Origin: Streptomyces sp. NBC_00091
Lineage (GTDB): Bacteria; Actinomycetota; Actinomycetes; Streptomycetales; Streptomycetaceae
Direction: 5' to 3'
Length of the DNA: 64,000 nucleotides
Assembly: GCF_026343185.1 (NCBI RefSeq)
Contig: NZ_JAPEMA010000002.1
Location: 62,001-126,000, forward strand
Within the stretch, counting starts at the first letter, position 1; the number at the start of each line of letters is the position of its first letter. The translations under genes were made by a program, and so were the position numbers. The notes beneath the pieces were generated by a model, which saw nothing but the letters and a program-made list of their open reading frames with translations, was not told the DNA's origin and ran no database searches. Positions 33,788 through 40,751 of this stretch are shown here, one piece after another.

Positions 33788-34065
33788 CGGACGCAGGCCC
33801 GGGGGGCGGTGCCCGCCGGGGTGCGGTGTGCGATCCGCATCCGGGCTCCGGCGAACTCCACCGTCTCGCCCGGCAGGATCAGCAGCCCGGCCTCGCCGTC
33901 CGGCCCGGACCCGATCCGCCGGACCTGGACCGCCGGGCCCAGCCCGCCGGCCATGAACACCATCGGGTCGACCTCCCAGCCGTGGCCGGCCAGCCAGCGC
34001 TCCAGTGCCTCGCCGTCCGCCACCTCCGCACCGCGCGGCCACGCATACGTCGTCGTGCTCTCCAT
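33739..34065 (-). CDS. Hypothetical protein with an IS-derived tail
   Basis: The frame has 108 codons from ATG 34065. The first 85 or so residues (TYAWPRGAEVADGEALERWL, GWEVDPMVFMAGGLGPAVQV, LLILPGETVEFAGARMRIAH) look like a conserved small alpha/beta protein of unknown function. From about residue 93 the codons lie inside the IS5 scrap and read a basic, non-conserved tail, so the natural C-terminus was lost. It may or may not still fold. Confidence 0.5.
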   Translation of the reverse strand: MESTTTYAWPRGAEVADGEALERWLAGHGWEVDPMVFMAGGLGPAVQVRRIGSGPDGEAGLLILPGETVEFAGARMRIAHRTPAGTAPRACVRAARRRVKPSAGPEAG

Positions 34066-34442
34066 GCCTACCCCCTGTAGCTGATGGGACCACCGGCCCA
34101 GATGGTGCCACCCGCCTCCGACAACGGCCCCATGGATTCCGTGCCCGGCGACTCGTACTGAGAGGTCTCCCCTTGAGGCCTCAAGGCAGGCATCCCGTTT
34201 CGTCCTGGGGATCGAAGAGCCGACCCCAGCCGCGCCTTGGAAACCTCACATGCCGGGTGTGGGCGACACCACTCGAAGGTGGCGGGCCGCGCCACCGCCG
34301 GGTCCGGCGGAGGAGACGGCTCCGCGTGCAGCGGCGCGGGTTCGCGCCAACTCCTCTGTTCGACGGCCGAGTTGACCTGCGCTGACCTATGTTCTAGGGG
34401 CCCGCAGCGCTTCACGGTTCACGGTTCGCCCAGGAGGTCCGA
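34066..34442. promoter_or_regulatory. Upstream region of the galactose oxidase gene with a perfect palindrome
   Basis: A 16-bp perfect palindrome, CCTTGAGGCCTCAAGG, occupies 34171-34186. A weak promoter-like TTGACC occurs near 34370. AGGAGG at 34431-34436 is the ribosome binding site that decides the TTG start. No gene is seen. The palindrome is 257 bp from the start codon, so its link to the gene is uncertain. Confidence 0.4.
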
Positions 34443-36995
34443 TTGCAGCCCAGAGGCATCCGCGCCCTTGCCCGAGCGTTACGCCGCCCCCATCTGCTCA
34501 TCGCCTTCGCCCTCGGCTCGCTGCTCGTCGGGGTCACTCCTTGGCTGGGGGTGGCGAGCACGGGGCCGGCCGGCCACGGTCCGGCACCCCGGCCGGCGCC
34601 GGGGGCCCTTGACCAGCAGACGGCGAAGCTGTCGCCACACCACGGCGTGGCCCCGGCGAACGCCATGGAGCCGACGGCTCCCGTCCTCGACCGGACCGGA
34701 TGGACCGCCACGGCGAGCAGCGAGGAGACCGTCGGCGAGAACGGCCGCGCCTCCAACGTCCTCGACGGCAACACGGCCACCATCTGGCACAGCAAGTGGA
34801 CGGGCGCCCCCGCCCCGCTGCCGCACACCATCACCGTCGACATGCACCGCACGGCGGTGGTCTCGGCGCTCGTCTACCAGCCCCGCACCGACGGGGCCAA
34901 CGGGCGCGTCGGCGAGTACAGCATCAGCGTGAGCGCCGACGGCCAGAACTGGGGCAGTCCGGTCGCCACCGGCACCCTCGCGGACGACGCCGGCGCCAAG
35001 ACCCTCGGATTCGCCCCGCAGGGCGCCCGGTTCGTCCGGCTCACCGCCGTCACCGAGGCCGGCAAGCGCGGCCCGTGGGCCTCCGCCGCGGAGCTCAACC
35101 TGCTCGGCGACCCCGGAACCCCGGCCGCCACCGTCGACCTGCCCCGGACCGGATGGACGGCCGCGGCAAGCGACGAGGAGACCACCGGGGAGAACGGCCG
35201 CGCGGCCAACGTCCTCGACGGGGACGCCGCCACCATCTGGCACAGCAAGTGGTCCGGGACCCCGGCCCCGCTGCCGCACAGCATCACCGTCGACATGCAC
35301 CGCACGACGGCCGTCTCCGCCCTGGTCTACCAGCCCCGCAACGACGGCCCCAACGGTCGCGCGGGCGCGTACACCATCACCACCAGCACCGACGGCACCA
35401 CCTTCGGCGCACCGGTCTCCGCGGGCAACTGGCGCGACGACGACACCGTCAAGACCGCGACCTTCACCCGCACCGAGAACGCCCGCTACGTACGCCTGAC
35501 CGTGACCGGCGAGGCCGGCAACCGCGGACCCTGGACCTCCGCCGCCGAGATACGCCTGAGCGGACCGGCCAGCCCGGCCGCCCACGGCTCCTGGGACCGG
35601 ATCACCGGCTTCCCCCTGGTGCCGGTGGCCACCGCCGTCCTGCCGGGCGACAAACTCCTGGCCTGGTCGGCGTACGCGGTCGACCGCTTCGGCGGCAGCA
35701 ACGGCTACACCCAGACCGCGATCCTGGACCTGAAGACGGGCAAGGTCACCCAGCGCCGCATCGACAACACCGGCCACGACATGTTCTGCCCGGGCATAGC
35801 GATGCTCGCCGACGGCCGGGTCCTGGTCACCGGCGGCAGCAACGCGGAGAAGGCGAGCATCTACGACCCGGCCGCCGATGCCTGGTCCGCGACCACCAGC
35901 ATGAACATCGCCCGTGGCTACCAGGCCATGACCCTGCTCTCCACCGGCGAGGCCTTCGTCCTCGGCGGATCCTGGAGCGGAGCCACGGGCGACAGGGCCG
36001 GCGAGGTCTGGTCCCCGGACACCCGCACCTGGCGCAGCCTCCCCGGCGTCGCCGCCGCCCCGGCGCTGACGGCCGACCCGGCCGGCGCCTACCGCGCCGA
36101 CAACCACATGTGGCTGCACGCCGCCTCGGGCGGCAAGGTGCTCCAGCTGGGCCCGAGCAAGCAGATGAACTGGATCACGACCGGCGGGAACGGGAGCATC
36201 ACCTCCGCCGGCACCCGGGCCGACAGCCAGGACGCCATGACCGGCAACGCCGTCGCGTACGACATCGGCAAGCTGCTCACCCTGGGCGGCTCGCCCGCGT
36301 ACGAGAAGTCGCCCGCCACCCGGCGCGCGTACACCGTGAGCATCGACGGCAATCAGGTCCAGGCCGCACGCACGGGCGACATGGGCTACGCCCGCGCCTT
36401 CGGCAACAGCGTCGTCCTGCCCGACGGCAAGGTCGCCGTGTTCGGCGGGCAGGCATACCCCGTGCCGTTCAGCGACGCCACGTCCGTGCTGACCCCCGAG
36501 CTGTGGGACCCGGCGACCGGAAGCTTCACCCCGCTCGCCACCATGGCCATCCCGCGCAACTACCACAGCGTGGCGAACCTGCTGCCCGACGGGCGGATCT
36601 TCTCCGGCGGCGGCGGCCTGTGCGGCGACTGCGCCACCAACCACGCCGACGGGGCCGTGTTCACACCGCCGTACCTGCTCAACGCGGACGGCTCGCCCAA
36701 GCCGCGTCCCGTCATCACCGGCGGCGTACCGCCCCAGGCCGCCGCCGGCACCTCGCTCACCGTCGCCGCCGAGGGGCCGGTGGCCTCCTTCGTCCTGATG
36801 CGGGCCGCGGCCGCGACCCACTCCACGGACAACGACCAGCGGCGGGTCCCGATGGTGTCCACGGCCGCGGGGACCGGCACGTACACGGTGTCCATCCCGG
36901 CCGACAAGGGCGTGGTCCTGCCGGGCACCTACATGCTCTTCGCCCTGGACGCCCAAGGGGTGCCGAGCACCGCCCGGTTCATCACCGTCTCCTGA
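34443..36995 (+). CDS. Galactose-oxidase-like copper radical oxidase with two CBM32 domains
   Basis: The protein has 850 residues. TTG 34443 is set by AGGAGG five bases upstream. After a TM/signal segment (18-38) come two discoidin (F5/8C, CBM32) domains (about 80-222 and 232-374) that are near copies. They are followed by a Kelch propeller and a C-terminal DUF1929 domain. The catalytic set of fungal galactose oxidase is complete: Cys449 and Tyr493 (44 apart, cross-link), Trp511, Tyr707-His708 (RNYHS) and His793 (THSTDNDQRR). It should oxidise a primary alcohol to aldehyde plus peroxide outside the cell, bound to a glycan. CslA-GlxA partners are absent, so it is a free-standing paralogue. Confidence 0.92.
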   Translation: MQPRGIRALARALRRPHLLIAFALGSLLVGVTPWLGVASTGPAGHGPAPRPAPGALDQQTAKLSPHHGVAPANAMEPTAPVLDRTGWTATASSEETVGENGRASNVLDGNTATIWHSKWTGAPAPLPHTITVDMHRTAVVSALVYQPRTDGANGRVGEYSISVSADGQNWGSPVATGTLADDAGAKTLGFAPQGARFVRLTAVTEAGKRGPWASAAELNLLGDPGTPAATVDLPRTGWTAAASDEETTGENGRAANVLDGDAATIWHSKWSGTPAPLPHSITVDMHRTTAVSALVYQPRNDGPNGRAGAYTITTSTDGTTFGAPVSAGNWRDDDTVKTATFTRTENARYVRLTVTGEAGNRGPWTSAAEIRLSGPASPAAHGSWDRITGFPLVPVATAVLPGDKLLAWSAYAVDRFGGSNGYTQTAILDLKTGKVTQRRIDNTGHDMFCPGIAMLADGRVLVTGGSNAEKASIYDPAADAWSATTSMNIARGYQAMTLLSTGEAFVLGGSWSGATGDRAGEVWSPDTRTWRSLPGVAAAPALTADPAGAYRADNHMWLHAASGGKVLQLGPSKQMNWITTGGNGSITSAGTRADSQDAMTGNAVAYDIGKLLTLGGSPAYEKSPATRRAYTVSIDGNQVQAARTGDMGYARAFGNSVVLPDGKVAVFGGQAYPVPFSDATSVLTPELWDPATGSFTPLATMAIPRNYHSVANLLPDGRIFSGGGGLCGDCATNHADGAVFTPPYLLNADGSPKPRPVITGGVPPQAAAGTSLTVAAEGPVASFVLMRAAAATHSTDNDQRRVPMVSTAAGTGTYTVSIPADKGVVLPGTYMLFALDAQGVPSTARFITVS

Positions 36996-37069
36996 CGGCA
37001 CGACAACGGCGGCCGCCCCCGGCCGGGTCACCTCCCGCGCCGCGGGCCGCCGCCCGTCACCAGAAGGAG

Positions 37070-37195
37070 CTTCTTACCGGAGGCATTGCGCCCGTTGCCC
37101 CACCGTTGGCGACACGCCCATCGGGCGCTCACTCCCAGCGGCATGAGCCGAAGGCATGCCTCTCGCTCCTGAGACAGCTTCTTCCGGCCCTGCCG
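37070..37195 (-). mobile_element. IS30-family transposase scrap
   Basis: The minus strand reads RQGRKKLSQEREACLRLMPL, GVSARWACRQRWGNGRNASG, KK, matching the N-terminal HTH of IS30 transposases (LSQEREAYLRLM ... GRNPSGRKK) with a short internal deletion. The catalytic part and the ends are absent. It lies in the gap between the galactose oxidase and HNH-like genes. Confidence 0.6.
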
Positions 37196-37318
37196 CTTCC
37201 GGTCATTCCGGATCTCGAACTGCATCGCACCCCTTGAGCCGGGGTGTCGCAACGCCCACTGGAACGGAGCCGGGGCGGCGGCCCTTGCAGCAGCAGACCG
37301 GCAGCGGGCGATCCCCGG

Positions 37319-37759
37319 TCAGCGGCGGCCGGTGGACAGGATGACGAGGAACTGGCCGCCGCCGGCCTGGATGTCGGCGGTCACCGGCAGCCCCGGTACC
37401 AGTCGGGAGAAGCGGTCCACCAGCCAATCCGCCGCCTCTTGGGCGTCCTTCCTGGTCGGACACCGGCCCACCATCTCGCGGCCACCCTTGCGCTCCAGCC
37501 TCTCGGCAACGGTGATCAGCGGCGCGGGTTCGACTACGTACAGGCGCTCCGGCCAGGCGATGACCACCTTGACCGCACCCTTGCGGGTGTTGCACCCGCG
37601 GTGCGCGAGCCGCTCGGCGATCTTGGCCTTCCGGTCGGCGGTCCGGCTGTCGACACTGGGCCCCCGCGGGTCGTTCACCGACTCGTCGGGGTCGACCGGT
37701 TCGTCACACACCCAGCACTGCCAGCCATCGCGCTCGGCCACATCATCAAGGAGACTCAC
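37319..37759 (-). CDS. HNH-like nuclease-fold protein with a missing His
   Basis: The protein has 146 residues. The N-terminal 60 residues resemble an HNH domain: CWVC zinc pair (Cys15, Cys18), a DPRGPSVDS segment aligning with the PSVDH motif, and ERLAHRGCNTRKGA (His53, Cys56, Asn57) as the second half. The DH His is Ser38 here, so the catalytic His is lost unless another residue substitutes. The second half (WPERLYVVEPAP, DAQEAADWLVDRFSRLVPGL, QFLVILSTGRR) is an unrecognised domain. Function is unknown. Confidence 0.6.
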   Translation of the reverse strand: MSLLDDVAERDGWQCWVCDEPVDPDESVNDPRGPSVDSRTADRKAKIAERLAHRGCNTRKGAVKVVIAWPERLYVVEPAPLITVAERLERKGGREMVGRCPTRKDAQEAADWLVDRFSRLVPGLPVTADIQAGGGQFLVILSTGRR

Positions 37760-37898
37760 CCGAGTAAACTACCTGCCCCGCCGCCGCCCCGCGCACCAGG
37801 GCCCCGGCAACGTCTCAACACCGGCCAACGAGCGCTGCGACGCTTGGCCAACCAGCGGGCAAAGACACAGGCGCGGCGCGGGCCAGGGTCTTGGTGAG

Positions 37899-38543
37899 TC
37901 AGCGGGCCAGGGAGACGGCGAAGGGCCTGAATCCGTGTCGGCGCAGGATGTGGGGCACGACCAGGATCATGGCCTCGGTGGCGCGGGCCGTGGTGATGTC
38001 GCCGAGGTCCTCGATCCGTTCGGGCTGCCAGCCCAGGTCGCCGAGCAGGCCGGTGACGGTCCTCTTCGCGTGTTCGTCGTCGCCCGAGAGATAGGCGGTC
38101 GGTGGGGTGGCCAGGGTTTCGGGAGCGGTCATGACCATGAAAAGCATGGTGTTGAGGGTCTTGACCACATGGGTGTCGGGGAGCACGGCCTGGAGCTTCT
38201 CGGCGAGGCTGCTGCCGGGATAGCACAGGTCGCCGGGCAGGCCGTCACCGTCGTCGCGGGTGGCGTTGGAGACGTCGATGAGGATCTTGCCGGCGAGTTC
38301 GGTGCGCAGGTCGGTGAAGCGGTCCAGGGAGCTGTCGCCGGGCGTCGCGTTGATCACGATGTCCGCGGTGCGGGCAGTGGTGCGATGGTCGGCGAAGGCG
38401 ATCCGCGGGGCGAGTCCGGCGGTGCGGGCGGCGGTGGATTCGGGGTTGCGGCCACCGAGGGTGACGTGGTGTCCGGCTGCGGAGAGCTTGCCGGCGAGGT
38501 TGGTGCCGACGCGGCCGGCGCCCAGGATGCCGATGCTGGTCAT
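37899..38543 (-). CDS. NADPH/F420 reductase-like Rossmann protein
   Basis: The protein has 214 residues. The N-terminal loop GILGAGRVGTNLAGKLSAAG and LGGRNPES bind NADP phosphate. Then come DIVINATPGDSSLDRF, ILIDVSNATRDDGDGLP and HVVKTLNTMLFMVM, the order seen in NADPH-dependent F420 reductases and pyrroline-5-carboxylate-reductase-like small Rossmann proteins. It probably acts as an NADP-dependent oxidoreductase. It is followed 62 bp upstream by the inositol-phosphatase-like gene on the same strand. Confidence 0.85.
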   Translation of the reverse strand: MTSIGILGAGRVGTNLAGKLSAAGHHVTLGGRNPESTAARTAGLAPRIAFADHRTTARTADIVINATPGDSSLDRFTDLRTELAGKILIDVSNATRDDGDGLPGDLCYPGSSLAEKLQAVLPDTHVVKTLNTMLFMVMTAPETLATPPTAYLSGDDEHAKRTVTGLLGDLGWQPERIEDLGDITTARATEAMILVVPHILRRHGFRPFAVSLAR

Positions 38544-38605
38544 GAGGTGGTGCGCTCCTTGCGATTTCGGGCGGGAATTCGGGTGGGAAGAGGGGAGGTG
38601 CCCGG

Positions 38606-39418
38606 TCAGGCGATCGGCGAGAGGACCTCGAGGGCGGCGGCGTGGATGCCGGGGGCGGCGGCCAGGAAGTCGCGGCTGCCGGTGTTCCAGGGTTCGCCCG
38701 TCAGGTCGGTGACGGTGCCTCCGGCCTCGGAGACCAGCAGCGCGCCGGCGACCAGGCCGGAGCGGACGTCGGAGAACTGCCAGAACGCGTCCATGCGTCC
38801 GGCGGCGACGTGGATGAGCTGCATCGTGGCAGGAACGGACACACGTACGACCAGGCCGTTGATGAGCATCGCGGTGACGGAGTCACCGATCCGCCGGAAG
38901 GTGCGCTCGTCCTCGCCGGGCTTGGCCTGACCGGTGCCGATGAGCGCGGCGCCCAGGTCGGTCTTGGCGGACACCTTCAGGGGCCGGTCGTTCAGGCGGG
39001 CGCCGCCGCCGGCGACCGCGGTGTAGGTGTCGCCGGTCAGCGGCAGGTGGACGACGGTGAGTACCGGCCGGTTGTCGCGGACCAGGGTGGCGGTGACGGC
39101 CCAGTCGTCCATGCCGTGAACGTGGTTGATGTTGCCCTCGGCAGGGTCGACTACCCACCACTCCCCCGGCGGGAGCGCGCCGCCGGCCAGCTCGTCCTCG
39201 GCCCACTGCGACCCCGGCCGGGCCCGCAGCAGCGGTTCCCGCAGCACGTCCAGGACCGCGTCGTCGTTGGCGTGGATCTCGCCCACGACCTCGTCCAGAC
39301 TCACGCCCCGGGCGTGCGAGGTGTAGCGGTCGCGCAGCGTGACGCCGGCGGTCTTCACCGCAGCTGCCACAGCGGACAGGAGCGTCCCGTCGGTGTCGAA
39401 AGGCATGGCTGTGCTCAT
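38606..39418 (-). CDS. Inositol monophosphatase family protein with degenerate motifs
   Basis: The protein has 270 residues from ATG 39418 (AAGGAG upstream). The fold is readable: the first metal motif WAEDEL, the second WVVDPAEGNINH and a C-terminal DVRSGLVAGALLVSEAGG. In active enzymes the second motif is DPIDGTTNF and the third has WD; here the second Asp is Glu (DPAEG) and the WD is replaced, so catalysis may be weak or changed. It may be a phosphatase on an unusual substrate. It is divergent from a LysR gene and close to the NADP-binding gene. Confidence 0.82.
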   Translation of the reverse strand: MSTAMPFDTDGTLLSAVAAAVKTAGVTLRDRYTSHARGVSLDEVVGEIHANDDAVLDVLREPLLRARPGSQWAEDELAGGALPPGEWWVVDPAEGNINHVHGMDDWAVTATLVRDNRPVLTVVHLPLTGDTYTAVAGGGARLNDRPLKVSAKTDLGAALIGTGQAKPGEDERTFRRIGDSVTAMLINGLVVRVSVPATMQLIHVAAGRMDAFWQFSDVRSGLVAGALLVSEAGGTVTDLTGEPWNTGSRDFLAAAPGIHAAALEVLSPIA

Positions 39419-39535
39419 GGTGGGCTCCTTGGGGAATCGGTCGAAGCGGGGCGGTTGTCTCTCCCCCGCACTTCGAAGGTAGGCCGCTTGCTCATTAACA
39501 ACCAGTGCATGTTTGTCACTTGTAGAGTTACTGTC

Positions 39536-40480
39536 ATGCAACTGGATCTGAACCTGCTCACGGCCCTGGACGCCCTGCTGGAAGAGGGCAGCGTCGCCGG
39601 CGCGGCAGCACGCCTCCACGTCACCGCACCGGCGATGAGCCGCTCCCTGGGCCGTATCCGCAAGGCCACCGGTGACCAGATCCTGGTCCGCACCGGCCGC
39701 AGCATGGTCCCCACCACCCGGGCGCTGGCCATGCGCGCCCCGGTCCACGCCCTCGTGCAGCAGGCCCAGCAACTTCTGTCCGCGCAGCAGGAACTCGACC
39801 TGGCGGCTCTGGACCGGGTGTTCACCGTGCGCTGGCACGACGCCCTGACCGCCGCATGCGGCACGGCCCTGATCACTGCCGTCCACCGCCAGGCCCCCGG
39901 AGTCCGGCTGCGCCTGTCCGCCGAACCCGGGACGGACGACGCCGAGCTGCGCCGGGGTGAGGTCGACCTCGAATCGAGCTCCAGCACTCCGACGCTCCCC
40001 GACATCCGCCACCGCCTCGTCGGGAGGGACCGGCTCGTCGTCGCCGTCCGACCGGGCCACCCGCTCGCCGAAGGCCCGCTGAACCTCGAGCGCTACGCAG
40101 CCGCCGAACACCTCACCGTTTCGCGACGCGGCAGCCTGCGCGACCCGATCGACGACGCCCTGACCACACGCGGCCTCGAGCGTCGCGTCGCCGCCGCCGG
40201 GCCCACCGCCGCCTTCGCACTGCAACTCGCCCTCGACACCGACCTGGTCGTCACCCTCCCGGACGCGGTCACCCGCACGGCCCGGGAACAACTCGGCCTG
40301 GCCACACTGCCGCCGCCACTCCCGCTGCCCGACGTACCCCTGTACCTGCTGTGGCACCAGCGCTACGACAACGACCGCGCCCACACCTGGCTGCGAGAGC
40401 TGGCCACCGAAACCGTCCAGGCGCTATTCACACCACCGACCGCCTCTCAACAGCCCCTCACCAACCGGACCGAGCAGTGA
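39536..40480 (+). CDS. LysR-family transcriptional regulator
   Basis: The protein has 314 residues from ATG 39536. The N-terminal wHTH is clear (DLNLLTALDALLEEGSVAGA, ARLHVTAPAMSRSLGRIRK). The effector domain follows with RVFTVRWHDALT, GRDRLVVAVRPGHPLAEG and DTDLVVTLPDAV. It is divergent from the inositol-phosphatase-like gene, with 117 bp between starts rich in AT (39490-39530: TTAACAACC, TTTGTCAC, TTGTAGAGTTAC), where LysR-type sites are expected. The likely target is the phosphatase/NADP-binding pair. Confidence 0.9.
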   Translation: MQLDLNLLTALDALLEEGSVAGAAARLHVTAPAMSRSLGRIRKATGDQILVRTGRSMVPTTRALAMRAPVHALVQQAQQLLSAQQELDLAALDRVFTVRWHDALTAACGTALITAVHRQAPGVRLRLSAEPGTDDAELRRGEVDLESSSSTPTLPDIRHRLVGRDRLVVAVRPGHPLAEGPLNLERYAAAEHLTVSRRGSLRDPIDDALTTRGLERRVAAAGPTAAFALQLALDTDLVVTLPDAVTRTAREQLGLATLPPPLPLPDVPLYLLWHQRYDNDRAHTWLRELATETVQALFTPPTASQQPLTNRTEQ

Positions 40481-40650
40481 CGATGGGGACATGGGACGGG
40501 GCGATCACAGATGCCGGGCTGAGCGCGGTTGCGGCCGTTCCTCCCAGTCATCAGGCTCCACGGATCTGACCTCTACTCGGCAATCCATGTCGGAGCCTTC
40601 GATCTTTGTTCTACCTTGAGATCTCCGCACCCATCCAGGGGGATCACCAC

Positions 40651-40743
40651 ATGGGCCACGACGAACTCCTCTTAGAGCATGCGATCGCCTCCGCCGCACT
40701 CACTACGCAGCGCAGCGTGGACGACTGGAACCTGAAGGGCTGA
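40651..40743 (+). CDS. 30-residue peptide with a TTA codon, before the kinase gene
   Basis: ATG 40651, with AGGGGGAT upstream, reads MGHDELLLEHAIASAALT then TQRSVDDWNLKG and ends 8 bp before the kinase start. The third Leu in the ELLLE run is TTA, a codon that in Streptomyces depends on the bldA tRNA and is rare in high-GC genes. It could be a regulatory leader peptide linking the kinase to development, or a fragment. Only position and codon support it. Confidence 0.4.
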   Translation: MGHDELLLEHAIASAALTTQRSVDDWNLKG

Positions 40744-40751
40744 CCTCTACC

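Noticed and set aside
34479..37237. Long open frames antisense to and out of frame with the galactose oxidase gene
   Set aside because: They are shadows of the true gene, which has all catalytic residues and a good ribosome binding site.
37028..37252. A 74-codon hypothetical protein
   Set aside because: Its only readable part is the IS30 transposase N-terminus, so it is listed as an element remnant.
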